DNA of 64,000 nt from Hedera helix (Eukaryota; Streptophyta; Magnoliopsida; Apiales; Araliaceae): positions 25,755,556 through 25,819,555 of the forward strand of contig OX359270.1 of NCBI GenBank assembly GCA_947179155.2. Reading direction: 5' to 3'. The notes under the pieces are model-generated. The model saw only the letters and a list, made by a program, of their open reading frames with translations. It had not been told where the DNA came from and searched no databases. Below, piece after piece: positions 48,510 through 58,854 of the stretch. Within the stretch, counting starts at the first letter, position 1. Every line of letters begins with the position of its first letter. Position numbers and translations under genes: made by a program.

Positions 48510-51500
48510 GCTACTTGGTAATTGAACTCCACCATGGGGGTTACTTTGGGTTACATCCTGTTATGCATTATACTGGAGGGGTGGTAGATAAGTTTAGAAT
48601 CCCTTATTTTATGCTGAATTTTCAGGAGCTGAAGAGAATGTGTGAAGGATTTGGGTACACAGACATAATAGGTATTTTTTACAAAATGCCTGATACTATT
48701 TGTTATGGCCATTACAAAAATCTTGCAAATGATCATGACTTTAATATTATGTTAAATGAAGTTGTAAATCATAAATATGCTAAAGATATATCTTGAGCAT
48801 GATTGTGAAGGGGAAAAACATGGTCAGAAGTTTATTGAAAAACATGATGCTCATGTGGTGGAAGAAACTGATGGTGGTGATGTTGAAGAAAATGGGAATC
48901 AGTTTTCAAATAGTTCTGATGATATGTATATAGTTGATGAGGATGAAGAAGAAATGTTTGCAACTGATGATGAAGAAGTAATCGAGGCAAGAAAAAATAT
49001 TAGGAAATATAAGTACAATCACCCAGGAACCACTGCTGAAAATCAAAGTATAAGCACCCAGGAACCAGAAACTGTTCCTGTACAACAAGCTGGTTCTGAG
49101 AATACTAGTGATGATAGTGAAACTGATGCTGTAAATACTGCTAATTATGACACTGACTGTGCAGAAAAAGATAGTCCTGAGGAAGCTGACTCTGAGGATG
49201 ATACACTTGTTTGGAAGGATAACCCTTTCCCAATCTATAACCCCAAAATTGATATCATGGGGGCTATGCTAGAGCTTGGAATGTTATTTGAAAGCAGGAA
49301 AGAATTCAAGTCTACTGTAATTTATTGGTCATTGACAAATGGTTTTGATTTAAAATTTGTGAAAAATGAGAAAAATAGGGTTAAAGGGAGGTGTATGAAT
49401 AACAAAAACTTCCCTGTGAAAGTGTGGGGAACCAAAGTTCAGTTTCAACAAACTTTTCAGCTTCGATCAATCAGGAGAAAACATAGATGTACTTAAAACT
49501 TTGAAGAGCAGGTAAGTTAATGCTAAGTGGTTAGCAAGGAACTTGAATAGAGAACTTAAAGAATTCAGAAATTGGAGACTTAATGATATTCAATCTTTTG
49601 TGAAGAATAAATGGCAAGTTAATGTCTCAATAGACAAATGTTATAGGGCTAGACAATTTGCATTACAAGAGTTGATGGGTCACATGAAAGAACATTATAA
49701 CAAGTTGAATAAATACATTGAGGAGTTAAAAAGGTCAAATCCTGGTATTACCATTGACTTATATCAAGTCTTTCATTCTGGTGCACCTGAATTCAGAAGA
49801 CTTTATATTGGATTTAAGGCTTTGAGACATGGTATGCTTGCTGGTTGTAGGAAAATAATTGGCTTAAATGGGTGCTTTTTAAAAGGTTGTTGTGGTGGGT
49901 AACTATTAAGTGCTGTTGGTAGAGATGGAAACAACCAAATGTTACCAATCTCTTGGGCAGTTGTAGAGGGAGAAAACAGAGAGTCCTGGGAGTGGTTTAT
50001 GGGCTTACTTCAAGATGACCTGCAGTTACAAGAAGGTGATGGGTGGACCTTAATATCTGATCAACAAAAGGTACATTCAAATCCTGGTATTCTGACATGG
50101 TATTTGATAATTAGATATACATGTTATTCGTTAACTTGATCTTTGTGTTTCTATTATAGGGATTAGAGGGTGCATTAGCATATCTTTTTCCTTTCTCCGA
50201 AATTAGAAACTGTGCAAGACATATTTATGCCAATCTGAGAAAGAGGTTTAAGGGCATAGCTTTGAAGAAGACCTTTTGGAGGGAAGCTAAAGCTACAACT
50301 ACCATTGATTTTGAGAATGAGATGGAAAACATTAAGGGGATAGATCAAGGGGCATTTGAATTTTTGATGGGAGGGAATCCTAAGAAATGGTGCAAGGCAT
50401 TTTTCAAGACCGACACAAAGTGTGACATTGCGCACAATAATCTGTGTGAGTGTTTTAATGGGTACATCGTTCATTCAAGAGGCAAGCCACTTATTGATTT
50501 ATTGGAAGACATAAGGAAAATGTTAATGAGCAGGCTACAGCAGAAAAGGGATGTGGCCATTAAGAAGAAATGGGACATTTGTCCTAGGCCAAAAAAAGAA
50601 CTTGACAGTAACATCGAAGAGAGCTCACATTTTGGTGTTTTATACAATGGGGATCTGCAGTTTGAGGTGACATCTACAACTGACCATGATGGATACACAG
50701 TCGATTTGCAAACTCGCAGCTGTGCTTGTAGGGGTTGGGAGCTCAGTGGAATTCCCTGTGCACATGCATGTGCAGCTATATTGTACATGAGGACAATCCT
50801 GCAGATTATATATCAGAGTGGTTTAGGGTCAAAACGTATATGAGAGCATACTCAGAAATGTTGCGAGTGGTGAGGGAGGAGAGATTTTGGCCAAAGGTTT
50901 CAGTCACTACACCATTACCTCGTCCATTAAAGAGACCAAGAGGTAGGCCACAAAAGTTAAGAAGGAGGGAGATAGGTGAGGAGGCAGATACATCAAGTGA
51001 AAAGAACAAGAAAAAAGATGGTCTACATAAATTATCTAGGAAAGGCACAATAATTTCATGCAGTTTGTGCAAGACACCTGGCCATAACCGGCTCACTTGC
51101 AAGTTAGTAAGACAAACGAGTGTAAGTTTTTTTCCACTTAAATAGTTAACTGATAGTGTACAAATAGGTATATTTTTTGTGATTTGATATTCTGACATGC
51201 TTGTAGGAAAATGTTGAGGGACGACAAATTGGGGAAAGCATCAACCAGTCAGAAATTAACACCGAAGGAGCTACTGCGTCTAGTAGCACAGGCAAACAGA
51301 TGAGTAAGGGCAAACATTATAATGATAGTAATAATGTATTACCTTCACTGACTTTGTCATTCTACACTATAATGATAGTAACACATCTACCAATTGATAT
51401 GAATTGTAGGAACAAGTGATAGAAGATTATAGCATTTTTGGTAATTTAATTGATGTCATAAAGATGTTTAGAGGGCAAGCAGAAAAAGATGACATAATAT

Positions 51501-52268
51501 TGCAGGTAATTTAAATACTTAGTTTAATTGATGTCATCAAAAGTTATGAAGCTGATTAATATTTTTATGAAATTGTGATTCATATTGTGGTGTTATAGAA
51601 AACTTTGAAGCAAACAAATGTTAGAGATAAAGGTGGTAGATAAAAACTACCATTAAAAGAAAGACTGTACTGAATGCTCCCAATAATGGTAAGAGGGCAG
51701 CAAGAAGAGAAAGGATCCCTCCAGGTTTTGGCTCTTATATATCCCCAGAAACTGGCAACACATACATTTCAGTAAGTATATGTTTTCTGTGAGTTTGTTT
51801 TAGTTAGATTTATAACATTTGTCATGCCTTGTATTACATAGATATATGATAGTTTTCCCCCCAAAAAAATATTAGACTACACCTGGGAGAGTTTACGTAC
51901 CTGGAGTTGTCCTAAAATCTGGTAAAACTAGACCAAATGTTGTACAACCTGGTGATGAAAATGATAAACAGAAGACCACTGCTGTCTCAACTGGAAATGA
52001 CAAGGGAAAAGGAAAGGCAGTGATGAGTACAAGTCAATCAAAAAAGAGGGCAAATGCAACTACTAAATTGATGTCTACTGCCATAAGAGTGGGAGAGGCT
52101 TACAAGGATACAACTGAAATAGATGATCAGTTGATGGCTGAAGTGTTATATAACAGCATAAGGGAGACTAAAGGGGGAGGAAGATCAAAGAGGGAGGGCC
52201 AATCAAGTGGAGTGTCAAATACCAATCCCAAAGCTGGTGGAACTCAAGAAAGTGCGACCAAGAAGTAG
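48510..52268 (+). pseudogene. MURA-like MULE transposase gene, disabled
   Basis: The protein begins near YLVIELHHGGYF (plant MuDR N-terminal domain), then an acidic linker (VDEDEEEMFATDDEE). The DNA-binding region follows (LELGMLFESRKEFKSTVIYW, KNRVKGRC) and RNLNRELKEF. The MULE catalytic core (GLNGCFLKGCCGG, SAVGRDGNNQMLPISWAVVE, WTLISDQQK) is spliced by an 89-bp intron (50071-50159) to GLEGALAYLFPFSEIRNCAR and HIYANLRKRFKG. A SWIM finger (CACRGWELSGIPCAHA, about 50728), an AT-hook-like RPRGRPQK and a zinc knuckle (CSLCKTPGHNRLTCK, about 51058) complete it. Shorter 3' exons end at the stop near 52266. Lesions: shift near 48787, stop at 49494, shift near 49512, stop at 49900, shift near 50790. 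The first catalytic Asp is Asn (AAT at 49867). Confidence 0.88.
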
Positions 52269-52279
52269 CAGCATTTGCA

Positions 52280-52575
52280 CATTAGTATCTGATTACATAT
52301 TTTGGTTTTTGTATTTATGTAAAAAACGATCAGTTGACTGTGCAAGGCATGCATTATTAGGATGTGATTACATATTTTGGTTTTTGTATTTATGTAAAAA
52401 ATGATCAGTTGATTATGCAGGACAAGCATTATTAGTATGTCATTACATATTTTGGTTTTTGTATTTATGTAAAAAATGATCAGTTGATTATGCAAGACAA
52501 GCACTATTAGTATGTGATTACATATTTTGGTTTTTGCATTTATGTAAAAAATGATCAGTTGACTGTGCAAGGAAT
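52280..52575. repeat. About 77-bp tandem repeat, four copies
   Basis: Each unit contains TTACATATTTTGGTTTTTG, TATTTATGTAAAAAA and TGATCAGTTGA. The array lies just past the transposase stop codon and before the convergent GRF gene, so it probably forms shared 3' untranslated sequence. Confidence 0.9.
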
Positions 52576-52774
52576 TTTGGAAGTTCTGATGGTATTAATA
52601 TATGCACGATTATAATTTGTATAACAATCATGTTTGTCAACTGATTATTAATGTCTTTCCCCTTTTCTCATTTCATCTTTCAAGTTTGGCTACCATGTAG
52701 TCGAATAATAAAGTAAACAATCATATTGTACAAAGTGGTATGTGTAACATGAAAACCCAAACATGGCAAATGCA

Positions 52775-52945
52775 TTCCCATTATATTACATTCACATTGT
52801 ACTTGAAATTGACTCATACATTCATTCAAGTTCCTATTATATGACATTCACATTGTACTTGAAATTGAGTCCTACATTCATTCAAGTATCCATTATATTA
52901 CATTCACATTTGTACTTCAAATTGAGCCATACATTCATTGAAGCT
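52775..52945. repeat. About 57-bp tandem repeat, three copies
   Basis: Units share TTATATTACATTCACATT, GTACTTGAAATTGA and ACATTCATTCAAG. The array directly follows the stop codon of the minus-strand GRF gene (52944-52946) in its 3' region. Confidence 0.88.
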
Positions 52946-53614
52946 AAAATATGTTCTTCAACATGGTTATAAATAAAACAAACAACACCCCAATTACAAG
53001 TATAAACCACTTCTCCCTTGTTTCTAAATTCCTTAATTTCTCTGCTAAACACTTTCATTCATTCTTCAATTTCACGTTCTTTTTTTGTCATTTTAGCTAC
53101 TTGCACTTCCAAGTCATGAGCTTTGGCCTTCATCATGTGTAGCTCAACCTCAGTGTTCTTCAAATTCATCAGACCCGAACAATTGTTGGCATCTTCTAAC
53201 ATGTTCATAGAGTCAATCCATTCAAAAAATCCACAAAATGAATCCTTCTATGCCAAATTAATCATACAATTATAAACATTACAGTATGTGTAAACAATTA
53301 AATTAATTATTTATACCATGCTAAATAACAGAACTTAAATATTAAAACAAAAAAAATAAAATAGCAGAACTTACACCAAAATTTGAACAACTTAAATATT
53401 AAAACAAAAAGAACAAAAATAACAGAACTTACACCAAAATTTGAACAACCATAAAACTTTCTCCCTACAGTTTTCCCTTGGACGACGTACAAATTCTTGC
53501 TCGTATCCCACAGCCATAATACTTTGGGGATGAAATTCCACTAACTCCGGTAGATATTGAATCGTCCCCAACTTTAATGTTGCTAGTTCCTTTATGTACC
53601 TTTCCCCTTTCCAT
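52944..53614 (-). pseudogene. GRF zinc-finger / coiled-coil / membrane protein gene in MULE
   Basis: Exon 1 starts at the ATG complementary to 53612-53614 (MERGKVHKG...) and reads SPKYYGCGIRARICTSS. After a one-base shift it continues KTVGRKFYGCSNF and meets a GTGTAAG donor. After about 200 bp and a GGCATAG acceptor, exon 2 reads KDSFCGFFEWIDSMN. Together these form the GRF zinc finger (CG..A...TS...GR.FYGC...C.FF.W.D), a nucleic-acid-binding fold. A heptad-rich segment follows (NTEVELHMMKAKAHDLEVQV, AKMTKKEREIEE). After a stop and shift it continues KLRNLETREKWF, a hydrophobic helix ILVIGVLFVLFITML and the end KNIF. Small plant proteins with this layout are known. It is transcribed inward from the right TIR. 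Two shifts or stops suggest it is now inactive. Confidence 0.78.
53300..53460. repeat. About 70-bp tandem duplication spanning a splice donor
   Basis: The block CAGAACTTACACCAAAATTTGAACAAC plus AACTTAAATATTAAAACAAA occurs twice (about 53360-53400 and 53415-53450), with a partial third copy near 53330. On the minus strand each full copy carries GTTCAAATTTTG|GTGTAAGT. The exon 1 end and donor of the GRF gene are therefore duplicated in tandem. Confidence 0.75.
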
Positions 53615-53715
53615 TACTCTGAGATTTCTTTGAGTTTTGCCGCGTTTAACAAAATTTTGCAAACCCTAGTTGCTCAATCGTAGAACCTTTGAAAGAAAGA
53701 AGAGAGAGAAAGAGA

Positions 53716-54147
53716 CTATGCTGGCTTCAGAAAAGTGCGATATGAAATAAAGGAAAGCGATGGAAGCCAAGTGGAGTGGGGGGCACGATCGTCTTTTGAT
53801 CAATGTGCTGGGGAGATATGTTGTTACAGTATATGAACAATTTCTTGTCCTAAATTTGCAGCTACGCCCGTGGTGCTCGGGTGGTTAAAGTTTTGATTGT
53901 CATTGCTGAGGTTGTTAGTTCGAACCAGCGGAGATGCATTTTTTTCAAGAGTTAAACTCTGAAATGCCATGTCACTGCCACATCACAGGTGCCACGTGTG
54001 CCACGTAGGTAGTCAACGAACATGTGGCACCTGGGGACTCAATATCCAAATTTTTAAATAGTATAGGGATCGATTTGCGTTTACCAAAAAAAGGGGGCTC
54101 AAAGTCCAAAAATCCTATAGTTCAGGGGGCTTATTTGCATTTAACCC
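53716..54147 (-). repeat. MULE right terminal inverted repeat
   Basis: 432 bp, the inverted partner of 47557-47980. At 53871-53884 (TGGTGCTCGGGTGG) and 53917-53927 (AGTTCGAACCA) it has tRNA-like A-box and B-box matches 32 bp apart on the + strand. Confidence 0.92.
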
Positions 54148-54264
54148 TCTTATTAATTGTTCAGATTTCATCTCAAATAGAAATGACGAGTTATCAAGTT
54201 ATAATTGGAAATAATTTTTTCTTTGAGAAGTTTGGTTCATCAGAAAAAAAAGTTTAGAGATGTT

Positions 54265-56945
54265 CTATTACTAATTTAGAAAGCCAGATTCAGAGAAATT
54301 TTGGAGGCCGACACCAAAATCTACACCAAACTTGTTAAAGAGTTCTATGTTAATGCTGCTATAGCTGATGATGGTATTATTACGAAAGTGAAAGGTCATA
54401 CTTTAAAAATCACGAAAGAGGAGCGAACAGCCACATGGGCTTTGTGAGTAAAGGCGTCACTTCAATTGATGATATTAATGCTGAAGAAGGACGTATAATG
54501 ATGAAGTACCAGAAAAAACATCAACTAAAGGGAATGAAGAAAAAGGAGTTCCCTCCTGAGTATGATTTTTTGGCTGACATTGTTGGAAAATGCATTTTGT
54601 GCAAGGATTCTGCACACGATTCTGTAAGTGAACTTCAACTAAGGATCATGACTGCTATTGTCGGCAAAGTAGAGATAAACTTTAGATCTATCTTGATGAG
54701 GTGATAGTTAAATTGGTGAAGGATGCTGCCAAGAGAAAAGCAACAAACAAACCTACTCCCAAAATATACTATGGACGAATCTTAAGCTATATTCTGAAGA
54801 AGATGACGAGGAAGCTCATAGGAGATGACGAAGGAGAATCCCTAAATGTGAATAAGAAGCTTACTCCCAAGCTGTTCAAAAAATAGAAGAAGAATCCAAT
54901 CGAAATTCATCAATCCAGAACATCAGAGGGAAGTGAAAGAACTATCAGTGAAGTAAAGAAGCCGAGTAAGACCAAAGGAATGAGGAAAGTGACTTCTATT
55001 CAAGAAGAAGTGTCTCAAGAATATATAACTCCTTAAGAATCTGAAATTTAAGATTTAGTGCAAGGACCTATGACAAGGAAGGAGAAAGTAGAAAAGAAGA
55101 GAGAAGAAGAAATGCAGAAGGATGTTCTCTCACAGTCGAAAGAATCCCAAGAAGAAATTGCTCCATTATTATAGATTCTGATAAAGAAGAAAGGGAAGAG
55201 AGCAAAGAGACAAAGAAGATCTACTTTTACTGAAGAAAGTGGAGAGACGATCACAGTGGAAGCTCCGATCATGGAGATGCCCCAGATCGTAGAGTATACT
55301 ACGATCGAGGAAGAGACCCCCGTTGAAAAAGAACAGGAAGATGTTGAACCAATGATGGTTGAGAAGGCTTTTAAGCCTGAGCCCCAAGTAAGTGATCAAG
55401 TGGCTGAGCATGACTAAGATCCCAAGCCAAAGAAGATTTAAAGAAGATTAAGGAAAATGGTTGAGAAGAAGCAAAAGAAATTAGAATTGAGAAGCAAGAG
55501 AAGGGAGGATATAACTAATTTTGCAGGTTACCAAAGTGATCTAAAGGGTTATTGATGAACTCAACAAGTGTAGTGAACCAGTGATCGTGAAGCCAAAAAA
55601 GGCAGACTATGAGGGGGAACCATTAGCTATTCCTCAAGAACCTCCTTAAGCAGAAATATCATCAACTTCATCAGGTTTAGTAACCAAAATTGTGCTTAAA
55701 GGAGTAGAGGATCCTAATGCTCGACTCCCTGATACATTCATTGGACATGGAGCCGGGCGAATGTGGATTATTGGAATGAGCACAGATGAACTGTTAAAGT
55801 GCTTCGTCACTTTGGATATGGACAGAGAGACATACCGCCTTATATGATTCTGAAAGTGCTCAATTGATGTACTTCATGCCCTTACAACCATTGTTGAGAG
55901 CTTTAAGCTTAAGAGATCATAATTTTGTGCGATGGAGCTACTCAACTTTCCCTAATCTAAAACTCATCTCACAAAACTTTCCAAGGGTTATCTCCTATGC
56001 CACCTAGTTGTTGTGTAATGAACCTTTTCAATGTTCTTAAAGGTGTGATAGAATAATTCTTATACTTGGGTCATTTTTTTTGTAATGAATCTTCATTCTT
56101 AGTTTGCTATGATGAGATAACTGAGGTATCCTCATCAATCTCGGAGCAAACTTCTAATATTTCAGACTTCTCTCCTGATTCCCTGATCGTGGAGTCACAA
56201 TACCCCACGATTGAAGAAAAATTGACATCCTCTCCCTAACCAAAATTTCTTGAATCCACACCTCCAACCTCTCTTGCTAATACGTCCACACACTCTCCCC
56301 CTCCTTTAAATCTTTCATCCTTAATTTCTACACCTGTACATTCTCTCATCTCCTCTCAAAATAACATTCAGGAAGTTACTTCTGGAGTCCTTCCATTAGA
56401 TGTACCTTCTACCTCTTACAATGAATATTTTGATCTTATACTTATTACATATAATACTCTTCCATCTAATACTCCCTCTCCAAAACCTCTTCTTGATCAA
56501 ATCCTAGAAAGGGTTTTTGTAATTCCATCAAAAACCCAAATTGCTGATCTGATGGGACTATTGTCTAAGGATATTAATGAAGACCTTAAGGATAATTCAA
56601 AAAAACTCAATGGACATTTAGACAAGGTCGTTACTACTGTCGAGAGAGTTCTAGCTGATATGGGCAGAGAATTTACCATAAAGATGAGAAGAATGCTTTA
56701 AGATATGGCTAATAATCTTCGTGAAATGGATCAAATTTTCTTGAACACAATTAAAGAAGGATCCAGGATCAAATTTTCTTGAACACAATTAAGAAAGCAA
56801 TAATTTAATATGCCCGATCTCGGTCCTTGGGACACGATTGAAGAAATCTCTAAATTAAGAAGAATAGAAGTAGAAGGAAGGGAAAATTACAATCGTAGAA
56901 GAGAAGCTGAAAGAAGAAGCCTGGCGAGCAGAAGATGAATAATTT
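54265..56945 (+). pseudogene. Extra ORF region of the SIRE-like element
   Basis: A downstream coding remnant in several frames. 54280-54440 reads KARFREILEADTKIYTKLVK, EFYVNAAIADDGIITKVKGH and TLKITKEE, similar to the putative plant transposon protein domain found in many plant retrotransposon-linked ORFs. It goes on MMKYQKKHQLKGMKKKEFPP, then Lys/Glu-rich text (EKKREEEMQKDVLSQSKESQ; EAPIMEMPQIVEYTTIEEET). A Pro/Ser-rich segment near 56.24-56.51 kb and a coiled-coil-like end (DLMGLLSKDINEDLKDNSKK, VVTTVERVLADMGREF) close it. It sits where SIRE-type elements carry an env-like or additional ORF. It has many stops. Function unknown; I infer an accessory ORF, not an envelope. Confidence 0.55.
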
Positions 56946-57044
56946 TTTCTCTATAAACTGTAAGACTTTAAACTTAAAATATCAATGAATTTATGCTTTT
57001 CATCTACAAATATAGTTTCTCACTGTGTTCTAAGTCATGTTTAA

Positions 57045-57049
57045 TTTCG

Positions 57050-57092
<43 letters not shown>

Positions 57093-57122
57093 ATGTGTGT
57101 GTGTGTGTGTGTATGTGTGTGA
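57045..57122. repeat. GT microsatellite
   Basis: A (GT)n run interrupted once by ATAAT, between the extra ORF region and the polypurine tract. Confidence 0.92.
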
Positions 57123-57266
57123 TTTTTTTTATGTATTAAGCATTCAAGTGATATAATCCAACTTGAAATGTGTTTGGAAGTATTATTTACTGCATGTTTA
57201 AATTTTGTACAATGATGCATGAGTAAATTGATATTTTTGAAATTGCTGGTTTTGTCATCATTAAAT

Positions 57267-57276
57267 AGGGGGAGAT
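57267..57276 (+). promoter_or_regulatory. Polypurine tract
   Basis: AGGGGGAGAT abuts the 3' LTR start (TGTTAGG at 57277), the plus-strand priming site of the retrotransposon. Confidence 0.88.
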
Positions 57277-58849
57277 TGTTAGGAAATGCATGTTTGATTT
57301 AATGACGACATGATCACATACATTGATGATGATTAATAAAAGTATATTTGTCAAAAATATTTTTGTAAAGTCCTTTTCTATTTCGTATTGTACAAGAACT
57401 TAGTTTAGAAAAGATCAAATGCGTTAGGTTCATCTTATTAGAAAAATTATTGTATAGAGTTTAGGTAAGATCGTATTGTTGGCAACTCTAATTTGTATAA
57501 CATTAAGGAGATCGCATTACACGCTCATGGTCGTATTGTAAGACATAATCGAATTAGAAGACATGATCGTATTAGAAGAAATGATCGTATTGAAAGACAT
57601 GATCGTATTGGAAGACATCATCGTATTGGAAGAAATGATCGTATTGGAAGTTAAATCGTATAACACAAAGAAGACCGTATTGTAGGGACTGATCGTATTG
57701 CAAGTTAAGTTCGTATAACAATAGGCAGATCACATTGCGAAGTCAAAATCATATTACGTCTCTAATTCGTATAGCAAGATCTGTTCATAGAGCAATGTGA
57801 AATCATATTATGAAGTTCATATAGAAGCCCAAAACGTATAGCGGAAGAAGAGCGTATAGAGGCCCAATTTATATTGGAGCATGTCTGATCGTATAACAAT
57901 ATATCTTCTAGACGATTAACTCATTTCGTATAGTAGTAAAAGCTGTCAGAATACTGATAATGGAAACATCATGAGTTGAAGGGCTCGATGCAAATCTTTC
58001 TAAGTTAAAGCTAAAATCTAAAGTCTAAAAATGTCTGTGTCTACTGGCTAGTTGATGTTGAAAGAGTAGTCAAAGAATTACTATATTTGGAAATCTATAA
58101 GCTGACACAACAGAAAGACGTTTTTGCCTAAACACAAAAATGATCATTGTAGATATCTCAAGAATCAATGTAATTAATGAACAATGGCTACATTGCAACG
58201 AAAATATTTTTGAAGGACTATAAAAGGATCAAGCAGAATTCAAATTTTACTAACGATCAATGAAAAACTCTGAAATTATTTTGTCAGAATCAAAAGCCAC
58301 TCTACGAAAAGCAGAACTGCCTATATAAGCTGCTAAGTATCTGAGAAATGAATTGTATTACAAACTTAGTAGAAACACACAAACATCTATATCCACAACT
58401 TGTGTCTTAGTGACAATCTACTGAGTCTTTGTGACTTGAAGAGATCTAAGTGATTTGGAGTAGGTGTCTTCATTGCCTGAGACTAAGTAACTTAGAAGAA
58501 CCTTAGTGACTTGGTTGTAATTGATCTTTGTGATCATATCCTTAGTGGATTTCCTACTCGTAAAGTAGAAGAATGGAGTAGGAGTTATTCAGTCTCCGAA
58601 CCACTTAAACTTTGTTGTCTCCTTTAAATATTTGTTTTTTGCACTTACTTTCTGTGATATACTAAACTGTGACTATGTGTGACTCCATCTCAGAACTCTA
58701 TTTGGTAAATCTTATCTAAAGTGGTCTTTAAAATCATATTTCGCTGTGCATAGTCACTATTAATTAACTTATCATAAATTAACTAAAGTTTTAAAAAGAC
58801 ATATTCAACCCGTCTTTCTAGGTATTTTTTGTGCCTTTGGGAAACTACA
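57277..58849 (+). repeat. 3' LTR of the SIRE-like element
   Basis: 1573 bp from TGTTAGGAAATGCATG to GGGAAACTACA. It is similar to 43059-44613 throughout, with scattered substitutions and small indels, so the insertion is not recent. The ATCGTAT-rich tract recurs at 57530-57650 with a different unit count. Confidence 0.93.
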
Positions 58850-58854
58850 GTACC

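Larger units (their letters stand above)
47557..54147. mobile_element. MuDR-like MULE with two convergent genes
   Basis: 6591 bp with long terminal inverted repeats, 47557-47980 and 53716-54147. The ends are GGGTTAAAAGCAAATAAG and, reversed, GGGTTAAATGCAAATAAG. A perfect 9-bp duplication TCTTATTAA lies at 47548-47556 and 54148-54156, the size expected for Mutator. A MURA-like transposase is on the + strand (48.5-52.27 kb) and a GRF-zinc-finger gene on the - strand (52.94-53.61 kb). They converge on a region of tandem repeats (52.27-52.95 kb). Both genes have lesions. It is nested in the SIRE-like element, so it is younger than that insertion. Confidence 0.93.
43059..58849 (+). mobile_element. 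SIRE-like Ty1/copia retrotransposon with nested MULE
   Basis: A 15.8-kb element bounded by two matching LTRs. Flanking 5-mers ATACC (43054-43058) and GTACC (58850-58854) differ at one base. In order: 5' LTR, a PBS complementary to initiator Met tRNA (TGGTATCAGAGCAGG, 44616-44630), gag, two zinc knuckles, a trace of protease region, the first part of reverse transcriptase, an extra ORF region, a polypurine tract (AGGGGGAGAT, 57267-57276) and the 3' LTR. Integrase, most of RT, and RNase H are missing. A MULE occupies 47557-54147. SIRE/Maximus assignment rests on LTR style, long gag and the IEEALEDSRWIESMQEKLNQ RT start. Confidence 0.9.

Noticed and set aside
52244..52570. 108-residue minus-strand ORF with repeated QLIIFYINTKTKICN
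   Set aside because: It is the 77-bp tandem array read in reverse.
53871..53927. A tRNA gene in the MULE TIR
   Set aside because: A-box and B-box resemblance is good, but there is no acceptor stem, no recognisable anticodon arm and no CCA-adjacent discriminator, so it is not a functional tRNA gene.
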